Positions 6,749 to 12,009 of a DNA stretch of 12,009 bases are shown piece after piece (position 1 is the stretch's first letter; the number at the start of each line of letters is the position of its first letter). Source of the DNA: SIAF01 sp046152955 (GTDB taxonomy: Bacteria; Planctomycetota; Planctomycetia; Planctomycetales; Planctomycetaceae); the NCBI GenBank assembly GCA_046152955.1, contig JBJXGA010000485.1, positions 1 to 12,009 of the forward strand. The letters are read 5' to 3'. The notes beneath the pieces were generated by a model. That model was not told the origin of the DNA. It searched no databases and saw only the letters and a program-made list of their open reading frames with translations. A program made the position numbers and the translations under genes.

Positions 6749-9700
6749 ATGGGAAAGAAACAGCAAAAGTCTTCACCAGATTCGCAGATTGAAACTCTGC
6801 GGGAGCGTCTTCTGGCGGGGGTGGCCGCGTGGACGGGTGACGACAATCCGGAGCAACAGTACCGATTGTACGAATTCCGCCTGCAATGGACCGGCGTCGG
6901 GGACGGTTCCGATGACGAAGAGCCGTGCGTGGCGCTGGTTCAATACGCTCGGGCCGTCGGCTGCAATCCCAACGACGAGACTCTAGAAACGGCACTGCGG
7001 GATCTCGATGCAAAAGATCACCGCGCGTCCGCCGAATTTTTTTGGAAGCCTGACAACCAGTGCAGCGATGAGCAGCGGGAGGAATTGGCGGCACAAAGTG
7101 CCCAGGCCGCAAACCTGATGCAGGGGCTGGTCGCCTGTGTCGCCGCCGCGGTGACGTATGTGGAACACGGGAAAAAAATCACTGACGCCGTGGCAAGAAA
7201 ACTCGCTGAAGCGGCGGAAGCGTATTCGAACGCCTGGCCGTTCCTGGGAGAAACTCCGGACAAGTGGTCCCCCCCGAACCACGCGACCTCCGCGGCCAGG
7301 AGCATCCTCTACAGTTGGTATCACAAATCTAACGCGCCGATCACGACGACCACCTGGTTGATCCTGCAGCGGCTCTTGGCGGTCCTCCTCGACGACGAGG
7401 CCGCTTCCACCCCTCCTGAGGAGGTTCCCGGCGAAACCAATGAGAACCGCCTCCTGATGCTCCTGTATGGCAGCGACGGGCACGGGCACGTCGGTCCCGT
7501 CACGCTTCTGCGCCGAGATGAAGGGGCCTTCGGCTGCTACCCCGATCCGTTGGCGTTTGGGATCACGACAGTTGATGAGGGCATGCAACAGAGCCTGCGA
7601 CTCGCCTGGCAGATCGCCGAACCTCGCCTTCTACAACAGATTGGACGAACGTTTCAGGGACCGGTCACGGTGCGGCTTGTGCCGGAGTTTCCCGGATGGG
7701 TGATGAGCCTCGCGGGAGAATCCGCCGGAGGACTTCTGGCCTGTGGCGTTTTGGCGACAGCCTGGGGAGAACGGCTGGATTCGTCGCGAACCGCCAGCCT
7801 GGCGATGGAACTCCGGAATCGAAATCAAGGAGAAGAGACTCCGCCCAGAAACGAGCCCCCGTCGAGCCTCGACCAGGTGACACTCGTTGGCGTCAAGCAT
7901 CTGAAGCAGAAGTTGGAAGCCGCCGCGAAATACGAGGAGCCGCAGATCGTGGCGGTTGCCGGGGACCCCGGTGACATCGAAGAGGTACTGCGAAAGACCA
8001 ATCCCGCGGCCCGACCCCGGCTGGAAGCGATCACATCACTGAATGGGCTGTTGGAATTCTTGCGTGGCGATGAGCGGATTGAGCAAGTTCTGCGGGACTA
8101 CTGCGATGCTGTGGTGAAACTCTGGAACCGACGCCGGACTGATGATCGTGACCGCGAGGGACTCACTCATTACATCGCACCGTCACTATCGAAAAAAGTT
8201 CGGGACGGCAAGGTGTGCGATACGAGTGAAGAAGAATTCCAGCGAAAAAGCACTGGAGACCAGACGGATGCACCGGCGTATGAACCGCTCGTCTCCAGCG
8301 AAACGGGCGATCCCGAGGCGGATGAGGAGCGACAGTTTGTGGAACTGTTCGCATTGGGATCCAGGGTGATCATCACCGAGGATGCCGGGGCAGGTAAATC
8401 GGTCTTTACAGAGCGTCTGGCGGCATGGTGCGCCACCCCTGTCGCCTCCCGAGCGGTACTCTCCGAGGACCGAACGCTGCTTCCCTTCCGCTGGGAGAAA
8501 CTGGCCCACGACTGGCCAACCACCCGAGAGCGATTCCAGAAAGATTTGGTCACTGCGATCACTCCCTTCTTGAAGGAAGTCCCTAGCCGTCCCAAGCGGA
8601 AGAACCGGAGCTCCCAGGGGCCGCTGCCGGTGACCGGTGAGGAGGTCGTGTCGTACGCCCTGAAACACGCGCGCGTGGTGCTGATTTGTGACGCATTCGA
8701 CCAGACGAACGACCGTCAACGGGAAGCATTCCGGCAAATGACGAACTGGTTGACCGACGAATGTCCGGGGAATCGGATCATCGTCACCAGCCGAGCCCAG
8801 CCCTATGAAGATGCCAAGATCTCCACGTTTCCATCGATCGTCTGGAGTCTCTGCCGTCTGGACGGGTTCTCGGCCTGGCGGCAGTTTCGTTACCTCCGCG
8901 ACCTACTTGAGAAACTGCCTGCGCCTCACGACATGGACGGCAATGGATGGGCGCTGGACAGGGTGACCAACGCCCCCCCAGACCAGCGGGAGGAGCGCGC
9001 GAAAGACCTTCTGCAGAACGAAGCCGTGTTCGGCAGACTGTACGACACGATCGACCAGCTTCTCAAAGTGCCGGTTGTCCTCGCCTTTGTTCGCGAGTTG
9101 GCCAACGGTCAGTCCAAGTTTCCAAGATTTGTCAGCCGAGCCGACCTGTACTTTCAGGTGACGGAAAAGCTGTTTCAACGGAACCTTGAGAATCAGGAGA
9201 AGCAGAAGAAGGTCACGCCGGAAATTCGAAAAAACACGCACCTGCTCCGCAGCCTGCTGACAGCGGTCGCTATCGAGATGCTGAAGACGAGTCCCGAATC
9301 ATACGTCGTTCAAGGGAACGCCGCCGTCACTCGACTCGGCACTGAGGTGAAGGGGCGTCTTTCCGGCGAAGCGAAACGCCATTTCGACAAGCTCTGGAAG
9401 TTGGCCGAAGACTTGGGTGAATTCACCAGCCATTTGCTGGTTGAACAGAAATCGGCTGAGTATTTCGGCTGGAAGCATCGCGGAATCATGGAGTTCTATG
9501 GAGGCTTGCACCTGTGTGGCGCTGGAACTCTCGAGTTATCAAATGAACTGGGGGAGCACGTCGGCCGTATCGAGTGGGAATGGCCCTGGCGGTTCGCAAT
9601 CGAATTGGCCGAAATCTCCCGAGCAGAAGTCGAGCCGTTGATCAACGCCGAGGGGTTCCTCCACTGCCTGAAAACGCTCTTCCGTCGCCCGCGATACCAT

Positions 9701-11074
9701 GTGCGTCCCAACCGGTTGATCTGCCGGGCGTGGCCTTGGGTCTTGCGGCAGGCGGAGCTGCTCACGGAGGGGGAATTCCAAACGCGCGGGAACCGGACGA
9801 GCGAGTTTCATGATGCGGTGATGGCTGCAACGAGGCGCGTGCAGCGGGCGGTGCAGCAAGCGGTCGAGGAGTTTGTGCCGAGCGACGGAGCGGAACGGCC
9901 TGCGGGTGGGGAGCATCGTGACGTCGGAGCCGAGGTGGTCGACGGTGCCGATTTCGAGGCGCAGGCAATCGAGCGGACCTGCCAGTTGTTGGACCTGTCG
10001 TCGGTCCATGCGGCCCGAGGCAGCAGCCGCTCGCCCGCAAGCCCGAATACCCAGGCAGAGCTGCAGCGGTTGGCAGTCGGGGTGCTATACCAGTTCCTGA
10101 GCGAGTACCCATTGCTGCTCCGGGGAGTGCTGCCGGGGGATGAAAGCGTGGCAGATAACGCATGTGCCATCGCGTGGAAGTTCGAGCGTGGATTTCGTCG
10201 GTGTCCCGGCCCGGAACGTCTCCGTCCCGACATGCCCCTGGAGGAAGCCGAAGCGACCGATCAACGTCAGGCCGAGTGGCGCGAACTGCACGCGGCTGCC
10301 GCTACGGGCAAGGATCATCCACTGTTCCACTGCCACCTGGGAGACGACAGCCCGTTCGCCTATAGCAATGAGAAACCAAAGGAGGAAAAGGTCGAAGGTC
10401 CGTTCCTTTTGCATCAGTATCCGATGACCGTTCGGACGTATGCGTTGTTTGATCCTCGGCACGCGGGGGCGCATGCAGCCGATCGGTTCGTCAGCCGGGA
10501 TGAAGACGCGCCGGTCAATTATGTCGATCAGTTCGACGCCTGGGCGTGCAGTGTTTGGTTTGGCGGCTGTCTCCCCAACGAGGTGCAATGGGAATTCGCT
10601 TGTCGGGCACAGCGGTGGAACGCCGATCGTCCACCGGAACGGACCCTCTGGTGGTTTGGCGTGCCGAGCGACGAAGCCCGAAAGCGGCACGACGCGGAAC
10701 CCGACAAAAATCGAAAATTCAATGTCTTCGATGCGAGAGTCGCAAAGCACGTTTGGTTTTACCAAAACGCCGATCATCCCATGCCAGTCACGACGAAGGA
10801 AGCCGAGCACACGAACGGCTGGGGGTTGTGCGAAATGTCGGGGAATGTCTACGAATGGACGTCGCAGAGGTACGCCGGGGACATTTCCGACGCGTGGTGC
10901 GAGATTCCTGCGCTGGAGGCGGCGGGTTTTGTGGTCCGCGGCGGCTCCTGGCGCTCCAACGCCAGGAGCACGCGCTCGTCGGACCGCGGCAGTAACACCG
11001 CCGTCTCCCGCTTCGGCAACATCGGGTTTCGAGTGTGTCGCGTGAGTGAGTCACCCGAGCCGTCCTCATCATGA
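6749..11074 (+). CDS. Lon-like protease / NACHT NTPase / FGE-like variable domain fusion (DGR target 2)
   Basis: A 1441-aa multidomain protein. The start is ATG 6749, with GAGGGG six bases upstream; a TTG lies immediately before it. Residues 1-~280 are an unassigned, mainly helical region. Residues ~280-440 match the layout of the Lon (S16) proteolytic domain. PVTVRLVPEFPG is followed by ESAGGLLACGVLATA with Ser325 in the GxSAG-like position. TLVGVKHLKQKLEAA then follows with Lys386 in the GGxKEK position, and then QIVAVAGDPGDIEEV. A charged ~19-residue insert separates the two halves. The NACHT ATPase follows: Walker A EDAGAGKS (544-551), Walker B VLICDAFD (~644-651) and IIVTSR (677-682). 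Helical repeats include WKHRGIMEFYGG. Residues ~1190-1441 form an FGE/C-type-lectin-like domain: APVNYVD (1254), CLPNEVQWEFACRA (1274), GNVYEW (1365-1370) and RGGSW (1397-1401). Residues 1402-1425 are diversified by VR2. The probable role is a sensor NTPase that unleashes a protease on ligand recognition; this is inferred. Confidence 0.88.
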   Translation: MGKKQQKSSPDSQIETLRERLLAGVAAWTGDDNPEQQYRLYEFRLQWTGVGDGSDDEEPCVALVQYARAVGCNPNDETLETALRDLDAKDHRASAEFFWKPDNQCSDEQREELAAQSAQAANLMQGLVACVAAAVTYVEHGKKITDAVARKLAEAAEAYSNAWPFLGETPDKWSPPNHATSAARSILYSWYHKSNAPITTTTWLILQRLLAVLLDDEAASTPPEEVPGETNENRLLMLLYGSDGHGHVGPVTLLRRDEGAFGCYPDPLAFGITTVDEGMQQSLRLAWQIAEPRLLQQIGRTFQGPVTVRLVPEFPGWVMSLAGESAGGLLACGVLATAWGERLDSSRTASLAMELRNRNQGEETPPRNEPPSSLDQVTLVGVKHLKQKLEAAAKYEEPQIVAVAGDPGDIEEVLRKTNPAARPRLEAITSLNGLLEFLRGDERIEQVLRDYCDAVVKLWNRRRTDDRDREGLTHYIAPSLSKKVRDGKVCDTSEEEFQRKSTGDQTDAPAYEPLVSSETGDPEADEERQFVELFALGSRVIITEDAGAGKSVFTERLAAWCATPVASRAVLSEDRTLLPFRWEKLAHDWPTTRERFQKDLVTAITPFLKEVPSRPKRKNRSSQGPLPVTGEEVVSYALKHARVVLICDAFDQTNDRQREAFRQMTNWLTDECPGNRIIVTSRAQPYEDAKISTFPSIVWSLCRLDGFSAWRQFRYLRDLLEKLPAPHDMDGNGWALDRVTNAPPDQREERAKDLLQNEAVFGRLYDTIDQLLKVPVVLAFVRELANGQSKFPRFVSRADLYFQVTEKLFQRNLENQEKQKKVTPEIRKNTHLLRSLLTAVAIEMLKTSPESYVVQGNAAVTRLGTEVKGRLSGEAKRHFDKLWKLAEDLGEFTSHLLVEQKSAEYFGWKHRGIMEFYGGLHLCGAGTLELSNELGEHVGRIEWEWPWRFAIELAEISRAEVEPLINAEGFLHCLKTLFRRPRYHVRPNRLICRAWPWVLRQAELLTEGEFQTRGNRTSEFHDAVMAATRRVQRAVQQAVEEFVPSDGAERPAGGEHRDVGAEVVDGADFEAQAIERTCQLLDLSSVHAARGSSRSPASPNTQAELQRLAVGVLYQFLSEYPLLLRGVLPGDESVADNACAIAWKFERGFRRCPGPERLRPDMPLEEAEATDQRQAEWRELHAAAATGKDHPLFHCHLGDDSPFAYSNEKPKEEKVEGPFLLHQYPMTVRTYALFDPRHAGAHAADRFVSRDEDAPVNYVDQFDAWACSVWFGGCLPNEVQWEFACRAQRWNADRPPERTLWWFGVPSDEARKRHDAEPDKNRKFNVFDARVAKHVWFYQNADHPMPVTTKEAEHTNGWGLCEMSGNVYEWTSQRYAGDISDAWCEIPALEAAGFVVRGGSWRSNARSTRSSDRGSNTAVSRFGNIGFRVCRVSESPEPSSS
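10914..11064 (+). repeat. DGR variable repeat VR2
   Basis: It aligns without gaps to the template repeat at 11501-11651 (offset 587). The first 38 bases are identical. In the 78-base core (10952-11029) there are 16 differences, all at TR adenines (16 of 29), and none at the 49 other positions. The following 24 bases are again identical. Nine of the twelve asparagine codons of the template are changed, giving R, S, S, D, G, S, S, F and G, and one Asp becomes Val. This is the direct signature of adenine mutagenesis by a DGR. The copy end near TTTCGAGTGTGTCGCGTGAG is the likely initiation-of-homing region. Confidence 0.97.
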
Positions 11075-11112
11075 ACTCTGGTCCTCTGCTCTCTGACCTC
11101 TGAAGGGGGGAT

Positions 11113-11138
11113 GCAAGGGGGGGTACTCCCCCCCTTGC
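11113..11138. repeat. Hairpin/cruciform downstream of VR2 (DGR target-site element)
   Basis: A perfect 11-bp stem (GCAAGGGGGGG / CCCCCCCTTGC) encloses the same TACT loop as the hairpin after VR1. It lies 38 bases after the target stop codon and 13 bases before the avd start. The flanking GATGCAAG and GCGCGATAC are shared with the VR1 site. It is interpreted as the DGR target-recognition hairpin. Because of its position it may also limit readthrough into avd or avd translation. Confidence 0.8.
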
Positions 11139-11151
11139 GCGCGATACGAAA

Positions 11152-11499
11152 ATGCAAATTCCGAATACGCCGCTGTTCGTCAAGACGCATGATTTTGTCG
11201 TGTGGCTGATCCGGCATACGCAGCGATTTCCGAAGAACCTTCGGCAGAGTTACACCACGCGCCTGGAAGGGTTCGCGTTTGAATTCGAGGAGACGATTCT
11301 AATGGCGAATGCGGTGAGAGGGGCGGCACGCAAGGAATTATTGAATTTGGCGGATGGAAAACTCGCGTGCCTACGAGCCTTTCTGCGATACGCGGAAGAT
11401 TTTCAATTGTTGGGTGGCAACCAGTTGCGGTATGCGGCAGAATGTGCCGATGAGTTGGGCCGCCTCCTGGGGGCCTGGCAAAAGGGAACAGACCGGTAG
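11152..11499 (+). CDS. avd: DGR accessory protein Avd (four-helix bundle)
   Basis: A 115-aa protein with the typical Avd pattern. It begins TPLFVKTHDFVVWLIRHTQRFPKN, followed by amphipathic helices RLEGFAFEFEETILMANAVRG, ELLNLADGKLACLRAFLRYAEDFQLL and a final YAAECADELGRLLGAWQK. Length and helix pattern fit the ~110-130-aa family. Avd forms a basic barrel-shaped pentamer in the Bordetella phage system; it binds the reverse transcriptase and template RNA and is required for mutagenic cDNA synthesis. Its place between the VR-bearing target and the TR, with the stop codon directly abutting the TR, is the classical DGR order. No clear Shine-Dalgarno sequence precedes the ATG, and a strong hairpin lies just upstream, so expression may be low or coupled. 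Confidence 0.92.
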   Translation: MQIPNTPLFVKTHDFVVWLIRHTQRFPKNLRQSYTTRLEGFAFEFEETILMANAVRGAARKELLNLADGKLACLRAFLRYAEDFQLLGGNQLRYAAECADELGRLLGAWQKGTDR

Positions 11500-11500
11500 G

Positions 11501-11651
11501 TGGAGGCGGCGGGTTTTGTGGTCCGCGGCGGCTCCTGGAACAACAACGCCAGGAACACGCGCTCGTCGAACCGCAACAATAACACCGCCGACAACCGCAA
11601 CAACAACATCGGGTTTCGAGTGTGTCGCGTGAGTGAGTCTCCCGAATCGTC
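11501..11651 (+). repeat. DGR template repeat (TR)
   Basis: A non-expressed copy of the VR sequence, starting directly after the avd stop. The core 11539-11616 contains eleven AAC codons and one AAT in register with the target reading frame, 29 adenines in all. NNC and NNT codons made by adenine mutagenesis cannot become stops. The remaining adenine-bearing codons (AGG, ACG, ACC, GAC, ATC) are also stop-free under any change of the A. It lacks an initiation codon of its own and has no hairpin downstream, unlike both VRs. It would be transcribed into the TR RNA that the reverse transcriptase copies. Confidence 0.97.
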
Positions 11652-11804
11652 AACAACGCCAGATGCCTGGTCTGCACCGACTCGCTCGGCAGGCACGCCA
11701 GGCCCGTGCCAAGAGGACGACAGGTTTGTTTCCAGGTACCCATCTGGTCGCTGCCTCAGGTCCATCGGCCAGGCGACCGGCGCCGGGGCCAAAGCCGCGT
11801 TGAC

Positions 11805-11842
11805 GGACTGGGGCTGGTAGCCCCTGGCGAACGTCCCAGTCC
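11805..11842 (+). ncRNA. Structured spacer 3' of the TR (possible TR-RNA domain or terminator)
   Basis: Two nested, partly competing inverted repeats occur here: GGACTGGG (11805-11812) with CCCAGTCC (11835-11842), and GGGGCT/AGCCCC around a GGT loop (11810-11824). In studied DGRs the spacer between TR and reverse transcriptase is part of the functional template RNA. This could be that domain or an attenuator; no U-tract follows. The rest of the 11652-11870 spacer shows no gene I can support. Confidence 0.4.
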
Positions 11843-11870
11843 GTTCTCTCTCCCCTCATGGAGGATCGCT

Positions 11871-12009
11871 GTGGCCCGCTCACCTCGTTCCCAAGCTCCG
11901 CTCTCATCCTTATACACAACCATCGCCAGTCGTTGGTTTCGCATTTGCGGTCCGGGTTTCCCAGGCGATGGCGAAGTCGAATACACGGCGCATTCCGCGC
12001 CAGATGATT
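11871..12009 (+). CDS. Possible 5' end of a downstream gene, perhaps the DGR reverse transcriptase (3'-partial)
   Basis: A GTG at 11871 is preceded by GGAGG with six-base spacing, and its frame stays open for 46 codons to the window edge. The position right after the TR is where the DGR reverse transcriptase normally starts. Residues 14-20 (LYTTIAS) resemble the short LY..I.S segment often seen near the start of these enzymes. The sequence that follows (RWFRICGPGFPGDG) does not match that family, and no catalytic motif falls inside the window. It may instead be noncoding, or an unrelated gene. Confidence 0.3.
   Translation, partial: MARSPRSQAPLSSLYTTIASRWFRICGPGFPGDGEVEYTAHSAPDD

Noticed and set aside
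6279..7112. A 277-codon minus-strand open frame across the small gene and the start of the large target
   Set aside because: It crosses two plus-strand genes, is Arg/Pro rich, has no recognisable motif, and would antisense the ribosome site of the large gene.
11500..11820. A 106-codon open frame running through the TR
   Set aside because: It begins at a GTG inside the TR with no ribosome site, and its sequence is simply the template copy of the FGE C-terminus followed by spacer. The TR is a template, not a gene.

Overview
The window carries most of a diversity-generating retroelement (DGR) and two large target genes. Both targets encode STAND/NACHT-type NTPases that end in a formylglycine-generating-enzyme-like (FGE/SUMF1, C-type-lectin fold) domain. 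GC content is high, there are many gene-free hairpin-rich repeats, an oversized sigma-like factor and abundant FGE-like domains. This suggests a Planctomycetota-like bacterium, but that is inference; no rRNA or other marker gene is present.

Layout. Left (1-2588, +): the 3' part of a NACHT-NTPase/FGE-like gene whose N-terminal effector region lies outside the window. It ends in variable repeat VR1, followed by a GC-rich hairpin. 2589-3400: gene-free and filled with direct, inverted and tandem copies of a short repeat family. 3401-6018 (-): a translationally coupled pair, an uncharacterised 362-aa protein followed by a 510-aa sigma-like protein with duplicated regions. 6019-6266: an AT-rich divergent intergenic region. 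6267-6665 (+): a small unknown protein. 6749-11074 (+): a 1441-aa protein with a Lon-like protease domain (Ser325/Lys386), a NACHT NTPase, helical repeats and an FGE-like domain carrying variable repeat VR2. 11113-11138: a second hairpin. 11152-11499 (+): avd, the DGR accessory protein. 11501-11651: the template repeat (TR). 11652-11870: a structured spacer. The reverse transcriptase is expected past the right edge; at most its first codons are in view.

How it works together. In the 78-base core, VR2 differs from the TR at 16 positions and every one is an adenine in the TR; the 49 non-adenine positions are all identical. This is the hallmark of adenine-specific mutagenic retrohoming. The TR RNA would be copied by the missing reverse transcriptase with Avd, and the mutated cDNA would replace the VRs. 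The hairpin just downstream of each VR, and absent after the TR, fits the target-recognition element known from the Bordetella phage DGR. The diversified surface is the FGE/C-type-lectin-like sensor end. The signal would pass through the NACHT ATPase to the effector, which in the complete target looks like a Lon-type Ser-Lys protease. The window therefore resembles a hypermutable innate-immunity or self/non-self sensor with a protease output.
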